Assembly (NCBI GenBank): GCA_002491825.1
Contig: DKWR01000022.1
Coordinates: forward strand, 20,013-44,443
Source of the DNA: Ruminococcaceae bacterium UBA7147
Lineage (GTDB): Bacteria; Bacillota; Clostridia; Oscillospirales; Acutalibacteraceae
Direction of reading: 5' to 3'
DNA: 24,431 nt
Position 1 is the stretch's first letter, and each line of letters opens with the position of its first letter. Positions 8,915 to 17,300 of the stretch are shown in pieces. The position numbers were made by a program, and so were the translations under genes. The notes under the pieces were generated by a model. The model did not search any database, was not told the origin of the DNA, and worked only from the letters and a program-made list of their open reading frames with translations.

Positions 8915-9990
8915 AACGAGTAGGTATTTTAACAAGCGGCGGAGATTGTCAGGGACTTAATTCAACAATCAGAGCAGTTGCAAAAACACTGTATAATTAC
9001 TACGGTGCTGACGGCGTTGAGATTGTCGGCATAATCGACGGCTACAGAGGTCTTATCTACGGAGAGTACAGGCGTATGAAGCCCGAAAACTTCTCGGGCA
9101 TTCTCACAATGGGCGGCACAATCCTCGGTACGTCAAGACAGCCGTTCAAGCTTATGCGTGTTATTGACGAAAACAGCGTTGACAAGGTTGCGGCTATGAA
9201 GAAGAATTACAAAAAGCTGAACCTTGACTGCCTTGTTGTTCTCGGCGGCAACGGCACACAGAAAACCGCAAACCTGCTCCGTGAAGAAGGACTTAACGTT
9301 GTTTCTCTCCCGAAAACAATTGACAACGACCTCTGGGGAACCGACATAACATTCGGCTTTCAGAGCGCAGTTGATATTGCAACAAACGTAATCGACTGTA
9401 TTCACACAACGGCAACCTCGCACGGACGTGTTTTCATTATCGAGGTTATGGGACACAAGGTTGGCTGGCTTACGCTTTACGCAGGAATTGCAGGCGGTGC
9501 CGACATTATCCTCATTCCCGAAATTCCCTATGACATCAATTCGGTTATCAAGACAATTAAGGCACGCACCGCAAGCGGAAAGAACTTCTCAATTCTCGCC
9601 GTAGCCGAAGGCGCAATTTCAAAGGAGCTTGCTTCCCTTCCCAAAAAGCAGAAAAAGGCGGCAATTGCAGAGATGAAGTACCCCTCCATCTCCTACAAAA
9701 TTGCTGAAGAAATCGAGCAGGCAACAGGACAGGAAACAAGAGTTACCGTTCCCGGTCACTTCCAGAGAGGCGGAAGTCCCGACCCATATGACCGTGTTAT
9801 TTCCACTCGTTTCGGCGTAGCCGCCGCACAGCTTATCATCAACAAGAATTACGGCAATATGGTTGCTCTGCGCAACGGCAAGGTTGTGCCTGTTCCGCTT
9901 GAAGAAATTGCAGGAAAGCTCAAGACCGTACCCACAGACTGCGAGGAAATCAAAACCGCAAAGGCAATGGGAATTTCTTTTGGCGATTAA
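8911..9990 (+). CDS. pfkA: 6-phosphofructokinase, atypical donor motif
   Basis: This 359-residue protein phosphorylates fructose 6-phosphate to fructose 1,6-bisphosphate in glycolysis. The N-terminal GILTSGGDCQGLN and the catalytic TIDND (D138) are clear, as is the FQRGGSPDPYDR sugar-phosphate site. The phosphoryl-donor region is mixed. Residues 112-116 read GGNGT, with the glycine found in ATP enzymes where PPi enzymes have Asp, but Asn where nearly all have Asp. Residues 134-136 read PKT, with the lysine usual for PPi enzymes in place of the glycine of E. coli PfkA. The donor (ATP, PPi or other) is therefore uncertain. AAAGGAG at 8894-8900 serves the ATG at 8911, which overlaps the ppk stop. 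It is the last gene before a strong terminator. Confidence 0.93.
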   Translation: MKRVGILTSGGDCQGLNSTIRAVAKTLYNYYGADGVEIVGIIDGYRGLIYGEYRRMKPENFSGILTMGGTILGTSRQPFKLMRVIDENSVDKVAAMKKNYKKLNLDCLVVLGGNGTQKTANLLREEGLNVVSLPKTIDNDLWGTDITFGFQSAVDIATNVIDCIHTTATSHGRVFIIEVMGHKVGWLTLYAGIAGGADIILIPEIPYDINSVIKTIKARTASGKNFSILAVAEGAISKELASLPKKQKKAAIAEMKYPSISYKIAEEIEQATGQETRVTVPGHFQRGGSPDPYDRVISTRFGVAAAQLIINKNYGNMVALRNGKVVPVPLEEIAGKLKTVPTDCEEIKTAKAMGISFGD

Positions 9991-10008
9991 CAGATATTTT
10001 ATAACATA

Positions 10009-10048
10009 AATGCGGTACTGCCGATTGACAGTACCGCATTAGTTTTTT
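10009..10048 (+). terminator. Terminator of the ppk-pfk operon
   Basis: A perfect 12-base stem (AATGCGGTACTG at 10009-10020 with CAGTACCGCATT at 10029-10040) around an 8-base loop is followed by AGTTTTTTAT. It lies between two convergent genes; the reverse strand has only a weak T tract. Confidence 0.88.
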
Positions 10049-11255
10049 ATGCTGTTTTTATTTGTAATTTTTCATTCATCTTTTTTCCGTTCAATACCAC
10101 TTCTTTAATAAAAATATACGAAACATACGCATATACTGCTATATACACAATAGCAGTAATTTTTATGTCCAGAACATCATACATAAACAGGTAGTAGCAA
10201 TATCCACGCAGGCTCACAAGGTTGCAAACAATCGGAAGCCACACACGCTTTACGTTCACTACGGCATAGATAATCGTCAGAATGTCGAGAAGATACGCAT
10301 ATCTCTCGTGCATTGACGACAAAAACATAATACAGGTAAAAACCGTCCATATTGAAGCGAGCAGAAAATTCTGCGTGTCGGACAAATCCGTCCTTTTGAA
10401 AATCAGCATACAAAGTCCTGCACCGAGGATTGTAATTGTCAGGATAATTGAAAGCGTTTTGAAAAGGAAATAATTATACATATCGTTGCCGTCACATATA
10501 AACGCATATATATTCGGGCAGTTCATCTGAATAAGCATTCCGCAGTCCGTTTGCTCCGCATAAATTGATATAAAGTCAAGCGGATTTCTGCCGAGGATAA
10601 TTGCAGGCAGGCACATTAAAAAGTCAACGGCAGGAACAATCAGAAAATGAAGTATCGAAATTTTGCGTGTGCAGACATAGTAAAAGAGATATACGGGAAG
10701 GATAAATACAGCCTGAAGCTTAAACGCAAACGCAATTCCGAGCATTACAAACGACGGTATATTCTTTTCTTTTTTCAAAAAGTAAATTGAAAGAAGTATA
10801 AACGAAACGTAAATTGAATCGCACTGTGACCAGAACGCCGAGTTGAGCACAACAGTCATTGAGCAGAACACCAGCGCATACGTAAACGCAGGCTTTAAAT
10901 GTGATTTTTTGCTGTCAAAGGAATACACGAGCAAAGCCGCACTTACTGCAAGCACAAGGTCAAAGACAATCGACAAAGCCTTGTAGGAATACAAAGGTCC
11001 GAGAGGAGTAAGCGTGAGCAAATAGGTTATTATCTGATACGGTATGTTGTAGTTGCCTATCTGCGTTGCAAGTCCCCATAATCCCGAATCCTCAATTTCA
11101 ACCCACCAAGGAAACAGAAAGCTGACGTAATCGTCACTTTGAAAATCAATTCCGCAAAGGTGAATTGCAATTCCAAACGCTGTAATTGCAACAACGAAAA
11201 TCAAAAGGATATGTTTTCTTATCCAATCAAAAAATCTATTTTCAATTCCTGTCAT
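10047..11255 (-). CDS. GT-C membrane glycosyltransferase (Gpi18-like)
   Basis: This is a polytopic membrane protein of about 402 residues with roughly ten hydrophobic helices. Family marks are an acidic pair in the first outer loop (D41-D42 in FQSDDY), W142-SQCDSIY in a later loop, FKLQAVF after the next helix, and HERYAY near the C-terminal third. Together these match bacterial proteins related to Gpi18/PIG-V mannosyltransferases (COG5542), which use lipid-linked sugars outside the membrane. It follows trpS directly. A TTG at 11288 would give 11 more residues and overlap the trpS stop by 4 bases, but has no visible ribosome site. The ATG at 11255 has an AAAGG about 15 bases upstream, which is long. 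I prefer the ATG, weakly. The acceptor is unknown. Confidence 0.75.
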   Translation of the reverse strand: MTGIENRFFDWIRKHILLIFVVAITAFGIAIHLCGIDFQSDDYVSFLFPWWVEIEDSGLWGLATQIGNYNIPYQIITYLLTLTPLGPLYSYKALSIVFDLVLAVSAALLVYSFDSKKSHLKPAFTYALVFCSMTVVLNSAFWSQCDSIYVSFILLSIYFLKKEKNIPSFVMLGIAFAFKLQAVFILPVYLFYYVCTRKISILHFLIVPAVDFLMCLPAIILGRNPLDFISIYAEQTDCGMLIQMNCPNIYAFICDGNDMYNYFLFKTLSIILTITILGAGLCMLIFKRTDLSDTQNFLLASIWTVFTCIMFLSSMHERYAYLLDILTIIYAVVNVKRVWLPIVCNLVSLRGYCYYLFMYDVLDIKITAIVYIAVYAYVSYIFIKEVVLNGKKMNEKLQIKTA

Positions 11256-11284
11256 ACTGTTTTTATCTGACCTTTGCAATAAAA

Positions 11285-12286
11285 TCAAAGAATAAATCCG
11301 ATTTTTTTCATAACCTTACCCATAGTGCGGCTGCTGATTTTCAGCGCAATTTCATCAGCCTTTCTGTAGCACTCCTCAAGATAAGCCTTGTCCTTGATAA
11401 GCAGTTCATAACGCTCACGAATCGGACGCAGAGTTTCAACAACAGCCTCGCCAACTGCGGTCTTGAAGTCGCCGTAGCCCTTGCCGTCAAAGTCGTGCTC
11501 AATCTGCTCATAGGTAAGTCCCGTAACAGCACTGTAAATAGCCATTAAGTTATTTACGCCGTCCTTGCCCTCGGCATATCTTACGCAAGCCTCGCTGTCG
11601 GTTACGGCACGTTTGAATTTTCTCATAATAGCCTCGGGTGTATCGAGAAGATGAACACAGCCGTTTACGTTTTCGTCCGATTTACTCATCTTTTTAGTCG
11701 GATCCTGAAGGCTCATTACCCTTGCGCCGTTCTTCGGAATAAAGCCGTCGGGAATTTTGAATACATTGCCGTAAAGTCCGTTAAAGCGCTCTGCAATATT
11801 TCTTGTAATCTCAATGTGCTGTTTCTGGTCTGCACCAACGGGCACCTTGTCAGCCTGATAAAGAAGAATATCAGCCGCCATAAGCACGGGATATGTGAAA
11901 AGTCCTGCGTTGATGTTGTCAGCGTGCTTTGCAGACTTATCCTTGAACTGCGTCATTCTCGAAAGCTCGCCGAACTGCGTGTAACAGCTCAACGCCCACG
12001 CAAGCTCTGCGTGAGTGTGAACGTGGCTCTGAATGAAGAAAATGCTCTTTTCAACGTCAATTCCGCACGCCATAATTGATGCGTAAGCGTCGAGGATATT
12101 TTTCCTCATTGTTGCAGGCTCCTGCCTTACGGTAATTGTGTGTAAATCCGCAAGCGCATAAATGCAGTTGTACTCGTCCTGCATTGTAACCCAGTTGCGC
12201 ACAGCGCCGAGGTAGTTGCCGAGTGTGATTGTTCCGCTGGGCTGTATTGCGCTGAACACAACTTCTTTTTTCTTTTCGTTTTCCAT
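11285..12286 (-). CDS. trpS: Tryptophan--tRNA ligase
   Basis: This 333-residue class I aminoacyl-tRNA synthetase charges tRNA-Trp in the cytoplasm. The HIGH-like signature is TLGNYLG at residues 21-27 after QPSG, and the second signature KMSKS is at 199-203. The length is typical for bacterial TrpRS. GGAGGAATTAAC precedes the ATG at 12286. I looked for a T-box leader in the ~110 bases upstream and saw none; instead a repeat region starts nearby. The membrane glycosyltransferase gene follows on the same strand without a gap, which looks like chance operon membership rather than a functional link. Confidence 0.96.
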   Translation of the reverse strand: MENEKKKEVVFSAIQPSGTITLGNYLGAVRNWVTMQDEYNCIYALADLHTITVRQEPATMRKNILDAYASIMACGIDVEKSIFFIQSHVHTHAELAWALSCYTQFGELSRMTQFKDKSAKHADNINAGLFTYPVLMAADILLYQADKVPVGADQKQHIEITRNIAERFNGLYGNVFKIPDGFIPKNGARVMSLQDPTKKMSKSDENVNGCVHLLDTPEAIMRKFKRAVTDSEACVRYAEGKDGVNNLMAIYSAVTGLTYEQIEHDFDGKGYGDFKTAVGEAVVETLRPIRERYELLIKDKAYLEECYRKADEIALKISSRTMGKVMKKIGFIL

Positions 12287-12379
12287 ATGTTAATTCCTCC
12301 GTAAAATAATATCAGTTTTTCTCTTTTTTTATGTTGTAATCCTAAACTTGAAATAAACTAAAATTTAACGTTGCAGTTA

Positions 12380-12625
12380 TAGCCAACGTTGACGTAGAGA
12401 CACGGCGTGCCGTGTCCACACAAAAATTGCAATACAATTTTTGTGAATGGGACGTCTGGGAAGCCGTCCCCTACGGAAAAGTTTGTTTTTCTCTATAACT
12501 ACACTTTAATCGGTAAAGTCTGATTGCTGCTGCGGACACGGCACGCCGTGTCCCTACGACTGAAAACAAACGTTTCCTTTATCGCCGTAGGGGACGGGTT
12601 CCTACACGTCCCGAAACGTTGCCGA
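12380..12625. repeat. Composite intergenic repeat, interleaved inverted repeats
   Basis: Three pairs of inverted repeats lie here. GTAG-GACACGGC-type arms are at 12394-12417 and 12534-12557 (23 of 24 matching, each also a hairpin). GGGACGT...CCCCTACGG arms are at 12449-12476 and 12585-12612. Arms around GGAAAAGTTTG are at about 12474-12490 and 12562-12578. An 11-base hairpin (12419-12429 with 12435-12445) sits between. The order A, B, C, A', C', B' means that one pair is interleaved with the other two, as if one element had inserted into another. There is no reading frame. Such ACGGCGTGCCGT and GTAGGGGACGG repeats occur between genes in many Clostridia. Confidence 0.65.
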
Positions 12626-12679
12626 TATATCAATCAGTCCAAGGAAAACAAACTTATACAAACAACACGCACTATTATA

Positions 12680-12726
12680 AATTCGGAGCGCAGCGACCAT
12701 TAATTACGCATTCCGAATTCCGAATT
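12680..12726. repeat. Short AATTCGGA repeat overlapping a gene end
   Basis: AATTCGGA at 12680-12687 faces TCCGAATT at 12712-12719, and a second CCGAATT follows at once. The unit supplies the stop codon and last eight codons of the minus-strand aminotransferase gene. Confidence 0.5.
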
Positions 12727-13905
12727 ATTATTTGCAAGCTCGCCGAGAATTTTAATTCCCTTTTCAAGCTGCTTATCTGTCGGTGTTGAGAAGTTGATTC
12801 TGAAACTTTGGCACTTCTCGCTTTCGTCAGTCAGAAATGCGTTGCCGGGGACTACGCAGACCTTGTTTTCAACAGCCTTTTTGCAGAACGTCGGCATATC
12901 AATGCTGTCGGGCAAATCGCACCAGATAAACAAGCCGCCGTCGATTCTGTTATAGGTAATTGCAGGAGCGCAGTATTTATCGAGCAAGTCCATACAAAAC
13001 TCCGCCTTTTTGGTGTAAATCTCACGGAGTCTTGCAAGGTGAGCGTTAAAGTCGTACTTCGTAATAAACTCGTTGCAGACATACTGCGACCATATATTTG
13101 TATGAACGTCATTGCCCTGCTTGCAGACAACCAGCTTCTGGAAAATCGGCTTTGGACAAATGCAGTAAGCAACACGCATACCCGGTGAAATCACCTTTGA
13201 AAAAGAGCCTGCGTAAATTACAATTCCGTCCGTATCAAGCGACTTGATGTTCGGAACATATTCTCCGCTGTAGCGCAAATCGCCGTACGGGTTATCCTCA
13301 AGAATAAGCACGCCGTACTTTTTGGCAAGCTCATAAACCTTCTTCCTCTTTTCAAGGCTCATTGTAACTCCCGAGGGATTCTGGAAATTCGGAATCGTGT
13401 AGATAAGCTTTGCGTTCGGATTAGCCTTGAGCGCATTTTCAAGCTCCTCAGTGCTCATTCCGTCAGGCTCAACCTTAACTCCGACAAGCTTTGCGTTATA
13501 ACTGCGGAAGGTGTTGAGCGAACCGATAAACGACGGCGCCTCGCAGATTACAACCTCTCCCTCGTTGATAAGCGCCTTTGAGCACAAGTCCATAATCTGC
13601 TGTGCGCCCGTTGTGATTAAAACATCATCGGTGTCACTGCCTGTGTTATGCTCCTTCTTCATATACTCCTTAAGTGTGTTACGAAGCGGGGTGTAGCCCT
13701 CGCTTACGCTGTACTGTAAAACCGAAATCGGGTCATTTTTCAGCACCTCGGCTGAAATTTCGGCAATCTCCTTTGCAGGAAAAGCGTCGGGTGACGGGTT
13801 GCCTGCCGAAAGCGAAACAACATCGGGGTCGGACGCATACTTAAAAATTTCTCTTATTGCACTCGGTTTCAGATTTGAAACTCTGTCAGAAAACTTATAT
13901 TCCAT
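12700..13905 (-). CDS. PLP-dependent aminotransferase (LysN/MocR class)
   Basis: This 401-residue fold-type I aminotransferase begins with FSDRVSNLKPSAIREIFK and holds the pyridoxal-phosphate lysine at K237 in GSFSKVISPGMR. YTIPNFQNPSG and LEDNPYGDLRY are standard substrate- and cofactor-site segments. It resembles 2-aminoadipate/aromatic aminotransferases and the catalytic half of MocR regulators, but has no GntR DNA-binding domain, so it should be a cytoplasmic enzyme. The substrate is not certain. GAGGG precedes the ATG at 13905. The last eight residues (NSEFGMRN) are encoded by an intergenic repeat and probably replaced the native end. It stands alone, with its own promoter. Confidence 0.9.
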   Translation of the reverse strand: MEYKFSDRVSNLKPSAIREIFKYASDPDVVSLSAGNPSPDAFPAKEIAEISAEVLKNDPISVLQYSVSEGYTPLRNTLKEYMKKEHNTGSDTDDVLITTGAQQIMDLCSKALINEGEVVICEAPSFIGSLNTFRSYNAKLVGVKVEPDGMSTEELENALKANPNAKLIYTIPNFQNPSGVTMSLEKRKKVYELAKKYGVLILEDNPYGDLRYSGEYVPNIKSLDTDGIVIYAGSFSKVISPGMRVAYCICPKPIFQKLVVCKQGNDVHTNIWSQYVCNEFITKYDFNAHLARLREIYTKKAEFCMDLLDKYCAPAITYNRIDGGLFIWCDLPDSIDMPTFCKKAVENKVCVVPGNAFLTDESEKCQSFRINFSTPTDKQLEKGIKILGELANNNSEFGMRN

Positions 13906-13943
13906 TTTATCCCTCTTTTTGTATCCTGTTTATATACCTATTA

Positions 13944-13972
13944 ATTTTATCACGAATTGCGCATATATTCAA
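13944..13972 (-). promoter_or_regulatory. Promoter of the aminotransferase gene
   Basis: On the minus strand TTGAAT (13972-13967) is 17 bases from TAAAAT (13949-13944), about 40 bases before the start codon. Confidence 0.6.
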
Positions 13973-14032
13973 GCAATAACGCAAAGCAATCACATAAATT
14001 CTTTTTTTGTGCGGAAAAATGTAAAATCGTAT

Positions 14033-14060
14033 TGTTTTTATAGGTTTAATGTAGTATAAT
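14033..14060 (+). promoter_or_regulatory. Promoter of the DHHW-Nudix operon
   Basis: TTGTTT at 14033-14038 is 16 bases from TATAAT at 14055-14060. It points away from the aminotransferase promoter, and the two -35 boxes are about 60 bases apart. Confidence 0.55.
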
Positions 14061-14124
14061 TATGATGTATTCCTTTACGTTATTCATATTTTGAATATTT
14101 ATTTAATCAACAGGGAGATATATT

Positions 14125-15414
14125 ATGAGTAAACGCAATGATTACGATTACTTTGATTTAGATAATTTTGACGATGGCTACGACAGCAGAGATTACCGCC
14201 GCCGTCAGCCGCAGCGCAGGCAGGGCTCATACAACAGCCGCCCTGCTTACAATACCAACAGACGCCGCAGAAATAATAAGAAACGCACTCGCAACAGAAT
14301 TATAATTGTCAGCTGCGGAATACTTATTATTATACTGTTAGTTGTAATGATTTCTTCTGTTTTCAAGGGTTGTTTCGGCGCAAAGCAGACAAACGCTCCC
14401 GTACCTACCGAAACAAAGCCTGTTGCAAGCGCAGATACTCCGAATGCAAACGATAAAAAGAACAAGGCGCAGGACGACCTTTCTCCGACATACTTCAAAA
14501 CTCCGCAGATTAAGGACGACAAGTCAAACGGATATTCTGCCTACAGCATATATGTGTGGAACAAGCAGGGCTTTGAGCTTTTCGGCAGTGACGAGGCAAG
14601 GGCAACAACATATGCCGAAACAATCAACGGCTTTGCCGACAAATTAAACGGCATTACGGTTTACGATATGGTAATACCGAATCACACCGAAATGGGACTT
14701 CCCCAGCGCCTTAAGGACAGCGACGCTCCGTCTACCTCACAGGCTGAAAACATCAAGGCTATATACTCAAAGCTTTCCGACAAGGTAACACCGATAAACG
14801 CATACAACTACCTTGCAGACCACAACGACGAATACATCTACTTCGGCTCCGACCACCACTGGTCAGGACTCGGTGCTTATTATGCATACTCTGCGTTTGC
14901 AAAGACAAACGATCTTCCTGTTCTCTCGCTTGACGACTGCACCGAACAGCAGATTGAGGGCTTTACCGGCACATTCTCAAACACAGCAAACGGTCTTGAT
15001 ACCGACACAGTGCACTACTGGGAGTTTCCGTATGAGGTGACAATGGACGTTACAGATACAGACGGAAATCTAAACACCTACACAAGTCCGTACTATCAGT
15101 ACGCAGAGGCAGGCTCGCTTACCTACGGCGTATTCATAATGGGCGACCATCCGCTTACCGTTCTGAAATCAGCCTCGGAACACGCAGAAGAGGGCAAGAA
15201 AATTGCGGTAATTAAGGAAAGCTACGGCAACGCCTTTGTTCCCTATCTCACCTATAATTACGAGGAAGTTCACGTTATCGACTTCCGCACATTCGGCGAT
15301 AATCTTGTTTCCTACTGTCAGCAGAACGGAATTGACGAGGTGCTTTTCCTCAACGGTGTTATGAGTGCAAACACCCAAATCCAGCTTGACAGTATGAGCG
15401 GTCTGTTTGACTGA
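14125..15414 (+). CDS. Membrane-anchored DHHW/SGNH-like protein
   Basis: This 429-residue protein has an arginine-rich, Gln/Asn/Tyr-rich cytoplasmic head (residues 1-58). A single membrane helix lies at about 59-80 and a Thr/Pro/Ala-rich stalk to about 120. The extracellular domain carries SDHHWSG at 242-248 (D243, H244, H245, W246) and KESYGNAF with S366 and G368. The DHHW segment and the downstream Ser-x-Gly fit the DHHW family and the AlgX/AlgJ-like SGNH fold, which handle O-acetyl groups on cell-surface polymers. Activity here is inferred from motifs only. GGGAGAT precedes the ATG. The Nudix gene starts 45 bases after its stop on the same transcript. Confidence 0.8.
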   Translation: MSKRNDYDYFDLDNFDDGYDSRDYRRRQPQRRQGSYNSRPAYNTNRRRRNNKKRTRNRIIIVSCGILIIILLVVMISSVFKGCFGAKQTNAPVPTETKPVASADTPNANDKKNKAQDDLSPTYFKTPQIKDDKSNGYSAYSIYVWNKQGFELFGSDEARATTYAETINGFADKLNGITVYDMVIPNHTEMGLPQRLKDSDAPSTSQAENIKAIYSKLSDKVTPINAYNYLADHNDEYIYFGSDHHWSGLGAYYAYSAFAKTNDLPVLSLDDCTEQQIEGFTGTFSNTANGLDTDTVHYWEFPYEVTMDVTDTDGNLNTYTSPYYQYAEAGSLTYGVFIMGDHPLTVLKSASEHAEEGKKIAVIKESYGNAFVPYLTYNYEEVHVIDFRTFGDNLVSYCQQNGIDEVLFLNGVMSANTQIQLDSMSGLFD

Positions 15415-15459
15415 TAACTGATAACTTTAAATTCTAAACTTACGAAAGGAGGCAACGGT

Positions 15460-16155
15460 ATGATTTCAGAAAGAGTAAAAGTAAGCGTATTCGGAAAAAT
15501 CAGCAGTAATCTGCGTTCGGCTTACATCAGCTCTTCAGATATGAAGAACAAAAGCGCATATGTCGTGTCACGCAGAAAAGTTCCCGAGTACTTCGACGGC
15601 GTAGTCATAGCCGTTGCCGAATTTGACGGACTTGACGGAGAAAGAGCTGTTGTCGCTCCGCCGGGAGAGATTTTCTACGAGCCCGAGCTTCGCAAACTGC
15701 TCTCACGTCTGAAAAATGTAAAGCTGAAAAACATAACCTGTCTTTACGAAAAGTCCTGCGGTGCGATAATCTTTTACAAAACAAAGCAGAATACGAAAAT
15801 TCTGCTTGTAAAGAACAGCAACGGCAGATACTGGAGCTTTCCGAAAGGTCACATTGAGGAGGGCGAAAACGAACAGCAGACGGCAATTCGTGAAATCAAG
15901 GAAGAAACCGGACTTGACGTTACGCTGTTCAATGGTTTCCGTGAAATAAGTGAATACTGTCCTTTCGGCAAAATCCGAAAACGTGTTGTATTTTTCCTCG
16001 CACAGGCATTTACCGACAACGTAAAAATTCAGGAGGAGGAAATCGACAGCTATATCTGGGTTGACCTTCAGCAGGCACGAAAAATGTGTTCATATGACAA
16101 CGATTTAAGAATCATTGAAAAAGCCGAAACGGCAATTCATCTTATGAGAAATTAA
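15460..16155 (+). CDS. Nudix hydrolase with an extra N-terminal domain
   Basis: This is a 231-residue protein. A complete Nudix box runs from G130 to L152 with the expected pattern (G130, E136, R144-E145, E148-E149, G151), so it should hydrolyse a nucleoside diphosphate-linked compound using a divalent metal. The C-terminal ~130 residues alone would be a full Nudix domain of the Ap4A/8-oxo-dGTP type. The first ~100 residues are extra. Segments such as PEYFDGVVIAV and RAVVAPPGE recall the C-terminal half of family I inorganic pyrophosphatases, but this is only a weak resemblance. AAAGGAGG at 15445-15452 is an excellent ribosome site for the ATG. A terminator follows 17 bases after the stop. 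The substrate is unknown. Confidence 0.88.
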   Translation: MISERVKVSVFGKISSNLRSAYISSSDMKNKSAYVVSRRKVPEYFDGVVIAVAEFDGLDGERAVVAPPGEIFYEPELRKLLSRLKNVKLKNITCLYEKSCGAIIFYKTKQNTKILLVKNSNGRYWSFPKGHIEEGENEQQTAIREIKEETGLDVTLFNGFREISEYCPFGKIRKRVVFFLAQAFTDNVKIQEEEIDSYIWVDLQQARKMCSYDNDLRIIEKAETAIHLMRN

Positions 16156-16171
16156 TAAAAGGGTATTTTGG

Positions 16172-16202
16172 GGTGCACAAATATATGTGTGCCTCTTTTT
16201 TT
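16172..16202 (+). terminator. Terminator of the DHHW-Nudix operon
   Basis: GGTGCACA at 16172-16179 pairs (two G-T pairs) with TGTGTGCC at 16186-16193 and is followed by TCTTTTTTT. Confidence 0.8.
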
Positions 16203-16481
16203 GCTCGTTAAAGTTTTGTCAACTTGCACAAACAACATAGTATATCGTAATTATTATTTAGTTGAATAATTAACGGCTTTTTATGCTAAGTGTCTAAAAT
16301 ATTTACTTGTGTTTTATACAAAACGTAAAAACTCCTTTATTTATATTATCTAATTGTACAAAGATTTCTATAATTTTTTTGTGATTTTCCTACTATACTA
16401 ACCCGATTTATTATTGTATAATATAACCATAGCAAATTTCATATGCTATATAAAAAGACACCACCGAAAGGGGAAACATAA
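16203..16481 (+). promoter_or_regulatory. AT-rich spacer with -10 box and leader hairpin
   Basis: This spacer of about 280 bases holds no credible reading frame. A TATAAT at 16417-16422 is the likely -10 of the kinase gene; I see no good -35. Just after it, ATAGCA (16429-16434) and TGCTAT (16444-16449) form a small hairpin that could be an operator or the start of the leader. The ribosome site GAAAGGGG lies shortly before the ATG. Confidence 0.45.
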
Positions 16482-17231
16482 ATGAAACTTGATACAATTC
16501 TTGCTGAAAGAAAAAACAAAAAAATTTACAAAGACGGTAACCTTGTAGCCAAGGTTTTTGACGAATCCTTCCCGAAGTCAGATATTCTTAACGAGGCACT
16601 GAATCAGGCGAGAGTTGAGGAAACAGGACTCAACATTCCAAAGGTTGAAGAGGTTACAAAGATTGACGGCAAATGGGCTATCATCTCAACATATATAGAA
16701 GGCAAAACACTTGCAACTCTTATGGCTGAAAACCCTGACAAAATTGACGAGTACCTTGAGCTTTTCGTTGACATTCAGATTAAAATTCTCAATCAGAAAG
16801 CACCTCTGCTCAATAAGCTCAAGGACAAGATGAACAGAAAAATTAATGAAACAGACCTTGACGCAACAACAAGATATGAGCTTCATACACGTCTGAACAG
16901 TATGCCCAAGCACACAAAGGTTTGTCACGGCGACTTTAACCCCAGTAACGTTATCATCACACCCGACGGCACTCCTTACGTACTTGACTGGTCACACGCC
17001 ACTCAGGGCAACGGCTCGGCTGACGCTGCAAGAACATATCTTTTGTTCCGTCTTAACAAGCAGGATGATGTTGCTGAAAAATATATGAAGCTGTTCTGCG
17101 AAAAGACAGATACTGCTCGTCAGTATGTAAACGAGTGGCTTCCGATTGTAGCCGCTTCACAGTCCGTTAAGGGCAAACCCGAAGAGCGTGAATTCCTGCT
17201 CTCATGGGTAAATGTCTGCGATTATCAGTAA
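16482..17231 (+). CDS. APH-fold small-molecule kinase
   Basis: This 249-residue protein is of the aminoglycoside/choline kinase fold. It shows the catalytic loop HGDFNPSN at residues 149-156 (D151 catalytic, N156 metal) and the metal-binding D169 in LDWSHATQG. The N-terminal lobe has VAKVF, giving a likely ATP-site lysine near K24, and IISTYIEGKTLA in the hinge. The family covers aminoglycoside, choline, fructosamine and homoserine kinases; the HATQGNGSADAARTY tail does not let me choose. Nothing next to it suggests resistance. It is transcribed alone, with its own -10 and a bidirectional terminator shared with the convergent asparaginase operon. Confidence 0.85.
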   Translation: MKLDTILAERKNKKIYKDGNLVAKVFDESFPKSDILNEALNQARVEETGLNIPKVEEVTKIDGKWAIISTYIEGKTLATLMAENPDKIDEYLELFVDIQIKILNQKAPLLNKLKDKMNRKINETDLDATTRYELHTRLNSMPKHTKVCHGDFNPSNVIITPDGTPYVLDWSHATQGNGSADAARTYLLFRLNKQDDVAEKYMKLFCEKTDTARQYVNEWLPIVAASQSVKGKPEEREFLLSWVNVCDYQ

Positions 17232-17300
17232 TCACAGCGTCCTGACGGCAATTAAAATTTGAATACTCATTTTACTCATAAAATCTATTCTTACAAAACA

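Noticed and set aside
12287..12400. Possible T-box leader upstream of trpS
   Set aside because: I found no specifier-loop, T-box sequence or antiterminator/terminator pair; the DNA is AT-rich and then repeat.
16482..17231. Aminoglycoside resistance gene
   Set aside because: The fold is shared with many metabolic kinases, and no resistance-specific features or mobile context are visible.
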